Part shown: positions 26,818 to 35,397 of the stretch, in pieces
Position numbering within the stretch: the first letter of the stretch is position 1
How the letters are laid out: the number at the start of each line of letters is the position of its first letter
NCBI RefSeq assembly: GCF_008710135.1
Contig: NZ_VYKK01000005.1
Coordinates: forward strand, 248,001-312,000
DNA length: 64,000 nt
Origin: Paenibacillus spiritus
GTDB taxonomy: Bacteria; Bacillota; Bacilli; Paenibacillales; Paenibacillaceae
Reading direction: 5' to 3'
Notes under the pieces: generated by a model
The model's database searches: none
What the model was told of the DNA's origin: nothing
What the model saw: the letters and a program-made list of their open reading frames with translations, nothing else
Position numbers and translations under genes: made by a program

Positions 26818-27390
26818 ATGAGCAAGACTGTACCCGTAGGTGTGTCGGCCCGACATATTCACCTTACGCAGGAGCACATCGAGGCGCTGTTCGGCGCCGG
26901 TTATCAGCTGACAGAATTCAAACCGCTCTCCCAGCCCGGCCAGTTCGCGGCGAACGAGCAGGTTGCCGTAATTGGTCCGAAAGGCCAATTCGACAAGGTT
27001 CGTATCCTGGGCCCGGCCCGCCCGGCTTCCCAGCTTGAAATTTCCCGCACGGATTCGTTCGCGATCGGCGTGAAGGCGCCTGTCCGGGAATCCGGCAAAA
27101 TTGAAGGAACGCCCGGCATTCTGGTTAAAGGTCCGGCCGGGGAGGTCGAACTTGAGACAGGCGTGATCGTGGCAGCCCGCCACATTCATTTCCATACCTC
27201 CGAAGCGGCTGCCTGGGGCATTGCCGACCAGCAGCTTTTGAAGGTCCGCCTTGGCGGCGAACGCGGTCTGGTGCTTGAGAATGTCATTGCCCGCGTATCC
27301 GACAACTTCAAGCTGGATATGCACATTGACACCGACGAAGCCAATGCCGCCGGTGCTAAGAACGGCGACACGGCGGAGATTGTAGAATAA
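26818..27390 (+). CDS. pduL: PduL-type phosphate acyltransferase
   Basis: Transfers acyl groups (acetyl or propanoyl) between CoA and phosphate, unrelated to Pta. The two beta-barrel PduL domains carry the metal-binding histidine motifs SARHIHL (residue about 10) and ARHIHFHTSEA. The 190-residue protein starts at ATG 26818 with CAAGGAG nine bases upstream; an earlier ATG at 26773 lacks a site. No microcompartment genes are nearby, so a role in general acyl-phosphate metabolism is more likely. A TATAAT at 26762 is a likely -10. Confidence 0.88.
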   Translation: MSKTVPVGVSARHIHLTQEHIEALFGAGYQLTEFKPLSQPGQFAANEQVAVIGPKGQFDKVRILGPARPASQLEISRTDSFAIGVKAPVRESGKIEGTPGILVKGPAGEVELETGVIVAARHIHFHTSEAAAWGIADQQLLKVRLGGERGLVLENVIARVSDNFKLDMHIDTDEANAAGAKNGDTAEIVE

Positions 27391-27414
27391 GAATCGGCCA
27401 TTATTATTCTGTGG

Positions 27415-27443
27415 AAGGCTGTCCCGAGAGGGACAGCCTTTTT
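27415..27443 (+). terminator. Terminator after pduL
   Basis: AAGGCTGTCCC-GAGA-GGGACAGCCTT with T5. Confidence 0.92.
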
Positions 27444-27558
27444 GGATGGGGCGGAAAGTCAAGGCGGGCGGACCGCGCAGCAGCTTCGTTTGAAGTAGGA
27501 GTTCAGGCGGGTAATACATTAGCAGAACGGATTCTCGCAGCCGAAGGGAGCAACGAAC

Positions 27559-27789
27559 ATGAGTGACAAGCGCAAGGAGAATATTCACGTTACGCCGGAC
27601 GGAGACGAAGGCTGGGTCAATCAGAGCCAAGGCAAGGAGCTGAGCCGGCACCGAACCAAGGAAGAGGCCGAGGAGGCGGGACGCGAAGAAGCCAAAGAGG
27701 CGCATACCGAGCTGAAGATTCACAAGAAGGATGGCGTAATCTCCGAATCGCACAGTTACGGCAATGATCCGTTCCCACCCCGGGGATAG
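27559..27789 (+). CDS. DUF2188 protein
   Basis: A 76-residue, charged, soluble protein with the DUF2188 pattern (HVTPDGDEGWVNQSQGKELSR, then KEEAEEAGREEAK and a C-terminal SHSYGNDPFPP). Function unknown; such proteins are often stress- or spore-related. Preceded by GAAGGGAG. Confidence 0.75.
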   Translation: MSDKRKENIHVTPDGDEGWVNQSQGKELSRHRTKEEAEEAGREEAKEAHTELKIHKKDGVISESHSYGNDPFPPRG

Positions 27790-27833
27790 CCCATGAACGG
27801 CATGCGAACAAGCGGAGAACAACTGGAAGGCGC

Positions 27834-27859
27834 AAGCCGGTCACTTGGCCGGCTTTTTG
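27834..27859 (+). terminator. Terminator after DUF2188 gene
   Basis: AAGCCGG-TCACTTGG-CCGGCTTTTT. Confidence 0.8.
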
Positions 27860-28003
27860 AGCTGTCGGCGTACAGCGCGTCAACACGGCTGCCGTGTGGC
27901 AAAGGAACGAACCGGCATTTCGGAATGGAGAATTCTCGCGCTGCTCTCCGCCCGAAGCTGACTGCAATGGAGATTCCTGACATTTTCCCCGTAACATTTT
28001 TAA

Positions 28004-28032
28004 CTGACCAACGGTCAGGACAGCCTTAAAAT
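28004..28032 (+). promoter_or_regulatory. Promoter with overlapping TetR-like operator
   Basis: CTGACC (28004), 17-nt spacer, TAAAAT (28027). The -35 hexamer is the left arm of the palindrome CTGACC-AAC-GGTCAG (28004-28018), a layout expected for repression; the half-site resembles those bound by TetR-family regulators. No such regulator is encoded nearby. Confidence 0.5.
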
Positions 28033-28036
28033 AAGA

Positions 28037-28051
28037 ATGTAAACGCTTTAT
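28037..28051 (+). promoter_or_regulatory. cre-like site (CcpA)
   Basis: ATGTAAACGCTTTAT matches the cre pattern WTGNAANCGNWNNCW except for one base, and lies about at the expected transcription start, where CcpA would repress. Confidence 0.4.
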
Positions 28052-28076
28052 ATTATTTGGATCTGGGGGAATGTTT

Positions 28077-28631
28077 GTGAAAAAGGGAACAAAAATCTTC
28101 GCAGCCGCCGGTCTCTCGCTGGCCCTGCTGGGCGGCGGCGCAGCCGTCGTCAACAATGCTCATCCGGTATCGGCAGCCGCGGCTCCGCTGAAGGTCGGAC
28201 GCGTCGAAGCAGCCGCTCACGGGAAGAAATGCTTTACTGTGGCCGTAGCCGTTGTACAGAACGGCGTAATTGTCGCCGCTTCGGTGGATGACTACCAATT
28301 CATGGACAAGAGCACGGTAACGGGCGTACCGAATTCCGATTCGGATTTCGGCGCGAACTATAAGGACCCGAACATGGTCCTGGCATCCAAGAAGACCAAC
28401 GCCGCTTACTACAGCGAGCATATGAAGGAAGCTGCCGGTTCGACGGTCTCCTATGACAAGAATCTGGCCGCCATCGAGAAATTTGCCACCGGCCGGACGA
28501 TCAAATCACTGGAAATGTCGCTGAAGGCGAAATCACCGGAGCAGATGGTCGACGCCGTAAGCGGCGCGACGCTGGTGGACACCAAGGGCTATCTCCAGGC
28601 GATTCTGGACGCAGCCAAAGCTGCCAAATAG
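28077..28631 (+). CDS. Secreted FMN-binding-domain-like protein with flavinylation motif
   Basis: A 184-residue exported protein with a signal peptide (KKGTKIFAAAGLSLALLGGG, cleavage likely after VSAAA). Near the C-terminus is VDAVSGATL, which fits the DxxSGAT sequence at which ApbE attaches FMN covalently to threonine in FMN-binding domains (RnfG, NqrC and others). It therefore may be an extracytoplasmic flavin-carrying electron-transfer protein. GTG 28077 is preferred over ATG 28071, which touches the GGGGGA site. No ApbE or redox membrane partner is in the window. Confidence 0.7.
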   Translation: MKKGTKIFAAAGLSLALLGGGAAVVNNAHPVSAAAAPLKVGRVEAAAHGKKCFTVAVAVVQNGVIVAASVDDYQFMDKSTVTGVPNSDSDFGANYKDPNMVLASKKTNAAYYSEHMKEAAGSTVSYDKNLAAIEKFATGRTIKSLEMSLKAKSPEQMVDAVSGATLVDTKGYLQAILDAAKAAK

Positions 28632-28652
28632 GCAGAACGCCAGCTCTGTACA

Positions 28653-28683
28653 GACTTCCCCGGATGCCGGGGAAGTCTTTTTG
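28653..28683 (+). terminator. Terminator after the FMN-binding-like gene
   Basis: GACTTCCCCGG-AT-GCCGGGGAAGTC, then T5. Confidence 0.92.
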
Positions 28684-28754
28684 ATATGCCCGGGTATCCG
28701 GTTCGGAGAAACGTGCAATGCCGGTGCGATCTCGTCGCGCAACGCGGCGGGGTA

Positions 28755-28763
28755 TGCTATAAT
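28755..28763 (+). promoter_or_regulatory. Extended -10 promoter of miaB
   Basis: TGCTATAAT is a perfect extended -10; the -35 region is poor, as is common with this type. Confidence 0.55.
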
Positions 28764-28825
28764 TTTAAATTGCAATGAAATTCAATTCAGCGATTATCTG
28801 TATACGATAAAAGGACGTGACCTCT

Positions 28826-30415
28826 ATGACGATGGAGAAGCCAGGCTCACCGGACTTAAAATCCGGCAAGGGAACCAAGGATTACTCCCGGTATTTTGAT
28901 TTCAGCGGCGCCAAGCTGATCTCGGAAGAAGACGGCAAAGCGACCTACCGCATCAAGGGACGGACCATTCAGGTCAACAGCCAGCCGGACTACAAGGAAG
29001 GCAAACGGCGGGGCAAGGAAGAAATCCAGATTCATTACGATTTTGCCATTCCCGAAGAGATGAAGCGCTTCGGCGAAGGCAAGCTGTATTCGATCACCAC
29101 CTACGGCTGCCAGATGAACGAGCACGATACGGAGACGATGAAAGGGCTGCTCGAACAGATGGGCTACCGCGGGACGGACAACCGGAATGAAGCGGATCTC
29201 ATCCTGCTGAACACCTGCGCCATCCGGGAGAATGCCGAGGATAAAGTGTTCGGCGAGCTGGGGCACCTGAAGCATCTGAAGACCGAGAAGCCGGGGCTGC
29301 TTCTGGGCGTCTGCGGCTGCATGTCCCAGGAAGAAGGAGTCGTGAACCGGATTCTCTCCAAGCACGGATTCGTTGACATGATCTTCGGCACGCACAATAT
29401 CCACCGGCTGCCGGCGCTCATCAAGGAAGCGGTGTTCAGCAAGGAACTGGTCGTCGAGGTCTGGTCCAAGGAGGGCGACATTATCGAGAACCTCCCGAAG
29501 AAGCGGGAGGGCATGCGCGCCTGGGTCAATATCATGTACGGCTGCGACAAGTTCTGCACGTACTGTATCGTGCCTTACACCCGGGGCAAGGAGCGGAGCC
29601 GTCTGCCTGAAGATGTCATTGCGGAGCTGCGCGAGCTGGCGCGCCAGGGCTTCAAGGAAGTCACGCTGCTCGGCCAGAATGTGAACGCCTACGGCAAGGA
29701 TTTTGAGGACCGGGACTATACGTTCGGCGACCTGATGGAAGACCTGCGGGGCATCGGCATCCCGCGCATCCGGTTCATGACCTCCCACCCCCGCGATTTC
29801 GACGATAAATTGGTTGCGGCGCTGGGCAAGGGGGGCAATCTGATGGAGAGCATCCATCTTCCGGTGCAGTCGGGCAGCAACGCCATACTGAAGCGCATGA
29901 GCCGCAAGTATTCGCGGGAGACTTACCTTGAGCTGGTCGGCAAGCTGAAGGCGGCCGTGCCGAATCTCTCGCTGAGCACCGACATTATTGTCGGCTTTCC
30001 GGGAGAAACGGACGAGCAGTTCGAGGAGACGATGTCGCTGGTCCGGGAAGTCGGCTACGATATGGCCTATACTTTTATATATTCACCCCGGGAAGGTACC
30101 CCGGCGGCGGCCATGGAAGACAATGTTCCGGTAGAAGTCAAAAATGAACGGCTGCAGCGGCTGAACGCCCTGCTTGCCGAACAATCCCGGGCCGCAAGCG
30201 ACGCGCTGCTTGGCCGGACGCTGGAAGTGCTGGTCGAAGGAGAGAGCAAGAACAATGCGAACATGCTGTCCGGCCGGACGCGGACGAACAAGCTGGTGCA
30301 TTTTGAAGGCCCGGCGGAATGGATCGGCAGCTTCGTCCATGTGAAGATTACCGACACCAAGACCTGGTATATCAAGGGAGAGGCGGTCCCGGCCGAGGCG
30401 CTGGCCGCCAACTGA
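28826..30415 (+). CDS. miaB: tRNA-2-methylthio-N6-dimethylallyladenosine synthase MiaB
   Basis: Radical SAM methylthiotransferase that modifies A37 of tRNAs reading UNN codons. Three domains are clear: UPF0004 with cysteines in [17 protein letters not shown] and GVCGCMSQ; the radical SAM core with CxxxCxxC in [17 protein letters not shown]; and a C-terminal TRAM domain. An N-terminal extension of about 70 residues is normal for Bacillales. ATG 28826 has AAGGA ten bases upstream, better placed than GTG 28817. ricA follows after 24 bases, as in B. subtilis. Confidence 0.95.
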   Translation: MTMEKPGSPDLKSGKGTKDYSRYFDFSGAKLISEEDGKATYRIKGRTIQVNSQPDYKEGKRRGKEEIQIHYDFAIPEEMKRFGEGKLYSITTYGCQMNEHDTETMKGLLEQMGYRGTDNRNEADLILLNTCAIRENAEDKVFGELGHLKHLKTEKPGLLLGVCGCMSQEEGVVNRILSKHGFVDMIFGTHNIHRLPALIKEAVFSKELVVEVWSKEGDIIENLPKKREGMRAWVNIMYGCDKFCTYCIVPYTRGKERSRLPEDVIAELRELARQGFKEVTLLGQNVNAYGKDFEDRDYTFGDLMEDLRGIGIPRIRFMTSHPRDFDDKLVAALGKGGNLMESIHLPVQSGSNAILKRMSRKYSRETYLELVGKLKAAVPNLSLSTDIIVGFPGETDEQFEETMSLVREVGYDMAYTFIYSPREGTPAAAMEDNVPVEVKNERLQRLNALLAEQSRAASDALLGRTLEVLVEGESKNNANMLSGRTRTNKLVHFEGPAEWIGSFVHVKITDTKTWYIKGEAVPAEALAAN

Positions 30416-30439
30416 TCCCGGTGGAAGGAGCGAAGCCAA

Positions 30440-30883
30440 GTGACTGAAGAGAAGGACGGAAGAACCGGACAGAGCACGGCTGCCGGAGACACGGTGGAGC
30501 GCAACCGGATTATGGGCAAAGCCAAAGAACTGGCATCCCTGATCTCAACCAGCGAGGAAGTTCGGCATTTCCGGCAGGCCGAGGCCAAAATCCGCGACCA
30601 TGAACGGGTGCAGGGGCTCATCAGCACCATCAAGAAGAAGCAGAAGGAAATTGTAGCTTTTGAAAGCTTCGGCAACCGGGAAATGGCCGCCCGGATTGAA
30701 GGGGAGATCGCCGAGCTTCAGGCCGAGATCGACAGCATCCCGCTCGTCAATGAGTTTCAGCAGAGCCAGAGCGAGATCAATGATCTGCTCCAGCTCGTCA
30801 TCCTGGCCATCAAGGATACCGTATCGGAGAAGATCCATGTCGAGACCGGCGCGGAAGCGCCCCCGCCGAGCTGCGGGGACTGA
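30440..30883 (+). CDS. ricA: RicA (YmcA), YlbF-family RNase Y adaptor
   Basis: Helical protein of the YlbF/YmcA family; in B. subtilis RicA, RicF and RicT form an Fe-S-containing complex that directs RNase Y and affects biofilm, competence and sporulation. The core KAKELASLISTSEEVRHFRQAEAKI and LVNEFQQSQSEINDLLQL match the family, and a cysteine close to the C-terminus (PPPSCGD) corresponds to the conserved one. The N-terminus is about 20 residues longer than in B. subtilis. In B. subtilis the next gene is cotE; here cotE is 32 kb away. Confidence 0.9.
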   Translation: MTEEKDGRTGQSTAAGDTVERNRIMGKAKELASLISTSEEVRHFRQAEAKIRDHERVQGLISTIKKKQKEIVAFESFGNREMAARIEGEIAELQAEIDSIPLVNEFQQSQSEINDLLQLVILAIKDTVSEKIHVETGAEAPPPSCGD

Positions 30884-30928
30884 TGAACCGAAGCAGATAC
30901 AGATAAGAGGACGACAGATGAACAAGGA

Positions 30929-30950
30929 GGCCGCCCGGTGGGCGGCCTTT
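30929..30950 (+). terminator. Terminator after ricA
   Basis: GGCCGCCC-GGT-GGGCGGCC followed only by TTTGG; strong stem, short T-run. Confidence 0.65.
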
Positions 30951-31013
30951 GGCGTAGATCGGAACAACCGGATGCGACAACTTTTGATAATGTTCGATCT
31001 GGCGCCCCCTATA

Positions 31014-31043
31014 TTGCTTTTGCCGGAAAAGGTCTGTTACATT
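31014..31043 (+). promoter_or_regulatory. Candidate sigma-A promoter of the NAD-salvage operon
   Basis: TTGCTT, 18-nt spacer, TACATT, 45 bases before the TTG start of the Nudix gene. Confidence 0.45.
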
Positions 31044-31087
31044 AATAGGTGCGAAACAACCACCAGGACGGCAAAGGATGAAGACTA

Positions 31088-31858
31088 TTGAACGAGAACG
31101 CGGAAATTCGATACAATGCGAGCAAATACCGCACGCCCGACGGCGTGCCGGCCGACATCGTGATGTTCACGCTCACCAAGCGCGAGCGCAAGACCGTGAC
31201 GAAGACGCTGCCGCTCCGCGAGCTGAAGGTCATGCTGATCAGACGCAAGAAGTGGCCCTGCGCCGGCATGTGGGCGCTGCCCGGCGGCTTTTGCCAGGAG
31301 GATGAATCCATCTATGACGCGGCCAAGCGCGAGCTCAAGGAGGAGACGGGCGTCGACGGCGGCCATCTGGAATATTTGGGCGTATACAGCACGCCCGGAC
31401 GGGACCCCCGGGGCTGGATCATCAGCCATGCTTTTTTTGCCCTGGTAGAAGAATGGATGCTGGAACAGCGGCAGGCGTCGGACGACGCCGGCGAGGTCGG
31501 ACTGTTCACGCTGCAGGAAGCGCTGGAGGAGCTGGAGCTTGCTTTTGACCACCGGGAGATTATTACCGATGCCTATCACCGGATTCAGCAGCAGATGCTT
31601 CAGACGACGATTGCCCGGCAGTTCCTTCCGCCGCATTTCACGCTGAGCGAGCTGTATCAGGTCATTCAGACCGTGGTGCCGGAATTCAAGGAGCCTAATT
31701 TTATCCGCAAAATTACGTCAACCCGCAGCCGGCAGGGTATATTACAGGAAGTCAGGGATGAAGAGGGGCGGCCGCTGAGCTCCAATCAGTATTCGCAGCG
31801 TCCCGCCCAGCTCTATATGTTCACCGACCACGTTCCGCTGCTGTCCATTTATACCTGA
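31088..31858 (+). CDS. Nudix hydrolase with C-terminal NrtR-like winged helix
   Basis: A 256-residue protein: Nudix domain with a complete Nudix box GX5EX7REXXEEXG (GGFCQEDE...RELKEETGV, about residues 62-84), then a C-terminal segment (about 170-240) resembling the winged helix of NrtR, the Nudix-derived regulator of NAD synthesis that senses ADP-ribose. It heads an operon with pncA and pncB, which supports a link to NAD metabolism. Because the Nudix box is intact, it may be an ADP-ribose hydrolase, a regulator, or both. TTG start with AAAGGATG upstream. Confidence 0.8.
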   Translation: MNENAEIRYNASKYRTPDGVPADIVMFTLTKRERKTVTKTLPLRELKVMLIRRKKWPCAGMWALPGGFCQEDESIYDAAKRELKEETGVDGGHLEYLGVYSTPGRDPRGWIISHAFFALVEEWMLEQRQASDDAGEVGLFTLQEALEELELAFDHREIITDAYHRIQQQMLQTTIARQFLPPHFTLSELYQVIQTVVPEFKEPNFIRKITSTRSRQGILQEVRDEEGRPLSSNQYSQRPAQLYMFTDHVPLLSIYT

Positions 31859-31903
31859 GGCCGGACAGCCGGACGAATAACGCCAACGAAGGAGTGCGGA
31901 TCT

Positions 31904-32467
31904 GTGAGAGCGCTGATTGTCATTGACTATACGAAGGATTTTGTGGACGGAAGTCTGCCGGTGGGGCAGCCGGGCATCGACATCGAGGACCGGATCTGCG
32001 AGCTCACCCGCGAATTCGCCGATGCCGGCGACGAGGTGGTCATGGCGGTCGATCTGCATGAACCGAATGATCCCTACCATCCCGAGAGCGCGCTCTTTCC
32101 GCCGCACAATCTGAGAGATACGGCCGGACGCGAGCTCTACGGCAAGCTGAAGGCCGTCTACGAGGCGCATCAGGACCAGATTCACTGGATGGACAAAACG
32201 CGCTACAGCGCCTTCTGCGGTACCGATCTGGATCTGCGCCTGCGGGCCCGGGGCATCACGGAGCTGCATCTGATCGGGGTGTGCACCGACATTTGCGTGC
32301 TGCATACCGCCGTGGATGCGTACAACCGGGGCTACGCCATCGTCGTCCACAAGGACGCGGTCGCGAGCTTCAATCCGCAGGGCCATGACTGGGCTCTGGG
32401 CCATTTTGCCGGAAGTCTGGGAGCCGAGGTTGTCAGCAAGGGCGAGAGACGGGAGATGACGAATTGA
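31904..32467 (+). CDS. pncA: Nicotinamidase
   Basis: Deamidates nicotinamide to nicotinate for the Preiss-Handler route. Isochorismatase-like fold with catalytic Asp in VIDYTKDF (residue 8), lysine in MDKTRYSAF and nucleophilic cysteine in GVCTDICVLHTA. GTG start with AAGGAG; 187 residues. Its stop overlaps the TTG start of pncB (TTGA), so the pair is translationally coupled. Confidence 0.93.
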   Translation: MRALIVIDYTKDFVDGSLPVGQPGIDIEDRICELTREFADAGDEVVMAVDLHEPNDPYHPESALFPPHNLRDTAGRELYGKLKAVYEAHQDQIHWMDKTRYSAFCGTDLDLRLRARGITELHLIGVCTDICVLHTAVDAYNRGYAIVVHKDAVASFNPQGHDWALGHFAGSLGAEVVSKGERREMTN

Positions 32468-33915
32468 ATCAGGAACTGGCACTTCACACCGACAAATACC
32501 AGATCAACATGATGTACGCCCATTGGGTGAACGGCACCCATAAGCGCCGGGCCGTGTTCGAGGCCTATTTCCGCAAGCTGCCCTTCGGCAACGGATTCGC
32601 CGTATTCGCCGGTCTGGAGCGGATTGTCCGCTATATCTCCACGCTCCGCTTCTCCGAAGAGGACATCCGCTATCTCTCGGAGCAGGAAGAGAATTACGAT
32701 CCGGCCTTCCTGGAGGAGCTGCTGCGCTTCCGTTTCCAGGGCACGATTCATTCGATGCAGGAAGGCGCGGTCATCTTCCCCGAGGAACCGCTGGTGCGCG
32801 TGGAAGGCTCCATCATGGAAGCCCAGCTCGTGGAGACGGCGATTCTGAACTTCATGAACTACCAGACGCTGATCGCTACGAAGGCGGCCCGCATCAAGCA
32901 GGTGGCCGCCGGCGATACGCTGCTGGAGTTCGGCACCCGCAGGGCGCAGGAGGCTGACGCCGCGGTCTGGGGCGCCCGAGCGGCCTATGTGGCCGGCTTT
33001 GACGCGACCTCCAATATGCTGGCCGGACGCCTCTTCGGCATCCCGACCAAGGGCACGCATGCCCATTCCTGGGTGCAGAGCTTCAGCAGCGAGCAGGAAG
33101 CGTTCGATGCCTACGCCCGGGTGCTGCCGGACGGGGTGACGCTGCTCGTTGATACGTTCGATACCCTGCGCAGCGGCGTTCCCCACGCCATTGCGACCGC
33201 CAAGAAGCTGGAAGCCCAGGGCAAACGGATGAAGGGGATCCGGCTGGACAGCGGCGACCTGGCCTACCTCTCGATTCAGGCCCGGAAGATGCTGGACGAA
33301 GCGGGACTGCCTTACGTGGGAATTGTAGCCTCGAACGATCTGGACGAGAATACCATTATGAACTTGAAGTCCCAGGGTGCCCGGATCGACACCTGGGGCG
33401 TGGGCACCCAACTGATTACCGCATCCGACCAGCCTTCGCTCGGCGGGGTCTACAAGCTGGTGGAGATTGAAGGATCCGACGGCCGGATGGTGCCGACCAT
33501 CAAAATCTCCAGCAATCCCGAGAAGGTCAGCACCCCCGGGAAGAAGGAGGTCTACCGGATTATCGGCGAGCAGGGCAAAGCGCTGGCGGATTATCTGGCT
33601 TTCCCGGAAGAAGAAGCGCCCCGCTCCGGCCGCAAGCTGAAGATCTTCAACCCGCTGCACCCGTATCTGCGCAAAAAGGTCGAGCGCTACGAAGCGATGC
33701 CGATGCTTCAGCCGATCTTCACGAACGGTCTGCAGGTCTATGAACTTCCGACACTGGAAGCCATCCGCGCCTACCACCGCTCCCAGCTTGATTTGTTCTG
33801 GCCCGAGTATTTGCGCAAGCTGAATCCTGAAGTCTACCGGGTCAGCCTCAGCGAGACGGTCTGGAACCGCAAGCAGGAGCTGATTGCGGAGCATCTGCAT
33901 ACCGAAGAGGAATAG
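32464..33915 (+). CDS. pncB: Nicotinate phosphoribosyltransferase
   Basis: Forms nicotinate mononucleotide from nicotinate and PRPP, using ATP. The 483-residue type II phosphoribosyltransferase shows LHTDKYQINMMYAHW at the N-terminus, the EFGTRRAQ substrate loop, GTHAHSWVQ, and GIRLDSGDLAYLS (PRPP site). The TTG start is inside the pncA stop. A strong terminator follows. Confidence 0.95.
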   Translation: MNQELALHTDKYQINMMYAHWVNGTHKRRAVFEAYFRKLPFGNGFAVFAGLERIVRYISTLRFSEEDIRYLSEQEENYDPAFLEELLRFRFQGTIHSMQEGAVIFPEEPLVRVEGSIMEAQLVETAILNFMNYQTLIATKAARIKQVAAGDTLLEFGTRRAQEADAAVWGARAAYVAGFDATSNMLAGRLFGIPTKGTHAHSWVQSFSSEQEAFDAYARVLPDGVTLLVDTFDTLRSGVPHAIATAKKLEAQGKRMKGIRLDSGDLAYLSIQARKMLDEAGLPYVGIVASNDLDENTIMNLKSQGARIDTWGVGTQLITASDQPSLGGVYKLVEIEGSDGRMVPTIKISSNPEKVSTPGKKEVYRIIGEQGKALADYLAFPEEEAPRSGRKLKIFNPLHPYLRKKVERYEAMPMLQPIFTNGLQVYELPTLEAIRAYHRSQLDLFWPEYLRKLNPEVYRVSLSETVWNRKQELIAEHLHTEEE

Positions 33916-33957
33916 AAACAACAATAGAACACCTGTCAAAGCGGATTTCTCAAGGAG

Positions 33958-34000
33958 CAAGCCTCTTTCCCGGCCGTACGGTTGGGGAAGAGGCTTTTTG
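33958..34000 (+). terminator. Terminator after pncB
   Basis: AAGCCTCTTTCCC...GGGAAGAGGCTTTTT. Confidence 0.85.
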
Positions 34001-34345
34001 GCGTTCACGGGATGAATTTGTGATTTTTGTCATGAAGACTGTGAGGAATTTAACATCTTAATTTTTAATTTTATTGCTAAATTAAGGGGACTTCTTGTGG
34101 GCCGAGCAGGCTTCAGCCACTAAATGTTCACTCTGCTGAATTTCGTGGGAGGTTATCTCTGGTTGGATTTACGCAGTGCTGTCGGGTGCTTGTTGCGTAT
34201 AAGAGAAACCCTGCTGCGCCGATAAAATAATATGATTTTGGAACCGGACGGACTGCAAGATTTGTCACTTTAAAACAACTGGAAACACGATACAATCGTG
34301 AAAAAGTCAAAGTGCATGTTATTCTAGCTAACACTGAAAGGGGTT
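34001..34345 (+). other. AT-rich intergenic region before the oxidoreductase genes
   Basis: No credible gene. It contains an AT-rich tract (34045-34085), TGTGATTTTTGTCATG (34018-34035 region, loosely Fnr-like but with mismatches), a TACAAT -10 candidate at 34291, and the palindrome recorded separately. This is a larger regulatory gap than elsewhere in the window and is probably the control region of the oxidoreductase operon. Confidence 0.4.
34286..34300 (+). promoter_or_regulatory. Palindromic operator candidate over the -10 of the oxidoreductase operon
   Basis: CACGAT-ACA-ATCGTG, perfect 6-3-6 inverted repeat covering the TACAAT element. Binding protein unknown. Confidence 0.45.
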
Positions 34346-35362
34346 ATGTCGGTGGTACAGTTGCCTGCAATCAATGAACGGGGCTTCTTCGAAATCCGCC
34401 TGGAATCCATAGGAGGGCTGGGAGCCAATCTGGCCGGCAAAATGCTGGCCGAAGCCGGCGTCGTCGGCGCGGGCCTGAACGGAGTCAGCTTCTCCTCTTA
34501 CGGTTCGGAGAAGAAGGGCTCGCCGGTCAAGGCACATATCCGGTTCTGCGATCTGAATACGCCGATCCGCGATACGTCGCCCGTGGAACGGCCGCATGTT
34601 GTAGCCGTCTTCCATGAAGCGCTGGCCAAGACGGTCAATGTCGTCAGCGGAGTCTATGCTTCGAGCACCGTACTCGTCAACTCGTCCCGCACGCCGGAAG
34701 TCCTGAAGGAGACCCTGCGCCTGACAGCCGGCACGCTGGTGGTTGTAGATGCCACCGCCATCGCGCTGGAGGAGAAGAACAAAGTTAATATGGCGATGCT
34801 CGGGGCCATCTTCCGTCTCTGCCCGTTCCTCGACCCGGTTACGATGAAGGGCGTTATCGAGAAATCGCTCGGTAAGAAATATCCGCAAGCGGTGCAGGCT
34901 GCCCTGACGACGTTCGAGCGCGGCTACAATGAAGTGAAGATTCAGCAGTTCGGCCTTCCGGACGGCGTGAGCATGCCGGCGTTCGTCCGTTCCGACGTCT
35001 CGGCCCTGGGCTATGAGACGCAGCCGATGGGCGGTACGGTGGTCAATCCGGGAATGAGCTTTCTCAAGGACCTCAGCATCTCCCGTTCGGGAATGATGCC
35101 GAGCTATGACAGCGAATCGTGCATTCACTGCGCCGAGTGCGATTCCGTCTGCCCCGATATGTGCTTCGTATGGGAGGAGACCGTGAACAAGAAAGGCCGG
35201 TCCATGATGTTCTTGAAGGGGATCGACTACCAATATTGCAAAGGCTGTCTGAAATGCGTGGAAGTCTGCCCGACCTCGGCCCTGTCCCGGGTCCGGGAGA
35301 AGGAAGGACTGGCGGAGGAGCGCACGGTTCGGCACAGCTTCGAGCTTCTGCCCCAGGCTTGA
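34346..35362 (+). CDS. 2-oxoacid:ferredoxin oxidoreductase, fused gamma and ferredoxin (delta) subunits
   Basis: Residues about 10-190 are the gamma domain (GGLGANLAGKMLAEAGV), and about 235-320 carry two [4Fe-4S] motifs, CIHCAECDSVCPDMC and CKGCLKCVEVCPTSA. It would pass electrons from the thiamine-diphosphate site on the next protein to ferredoxin or flavodoxin. GAAAGGGG precedes the ATG; a GTG two codons later is possible. The next gene starts 35 bases after the stop. Substrate (pyruvate or another 2-oxoacid) cannot be told from sequence. Confidence 0.88.
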   Translation: MSVVQLPAINERGFFEIRLESIGGLGANLAGKMLAEAGVVGAGLNGVSFSSYGSEKKGSPVKAHIRFCDLNTPIRDTSPVERPHVVAVFHEALAKTVNVVSGVYASSTVLVNSSRTPEVLKETLRLTAGTLVVVDATAIALEEKNKVNMAMLGAIFRLCPFLDPVTMKGVIEKSLGKKYPQAVQAALTTFERGYNEVKIQQFGLPDGVSMPAFVRSDVSALGYETQPMGGTVVNPGMSFLKDLSISRSGMMPSYDSESCIHCAECDSVCPDMCFVWEETVNKKGRSMMFLKGIDYQYCKGCLKCVEVCPTSALSRVREKEGLAEERTVRHSFELLPQA

Positions 35363-35397
35363 GAATTCCGATTAAGGGAAGGTAAGGTGAGTTCAGA

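Noticed and set aside
27793..28029. A 78-codon ORF after the DUF2188 gene
   Set aside because: It runs through a strong terminator and the promoter/operator of the next gene and has no good ribosome site.
30918..31091. Short ORF beginning MNKEAARWAAFG after ricA
   Set aside because: It reads through the terminator hairpin and the promoter of the Nudix gene; likely chance.
34018..34035. Fnr or Rex binding site before the oxidoreductase operon
   Set aside because: TGTGATTTTTGTCATG deviates at the right half-site and lies far upstream of the putative promoter.
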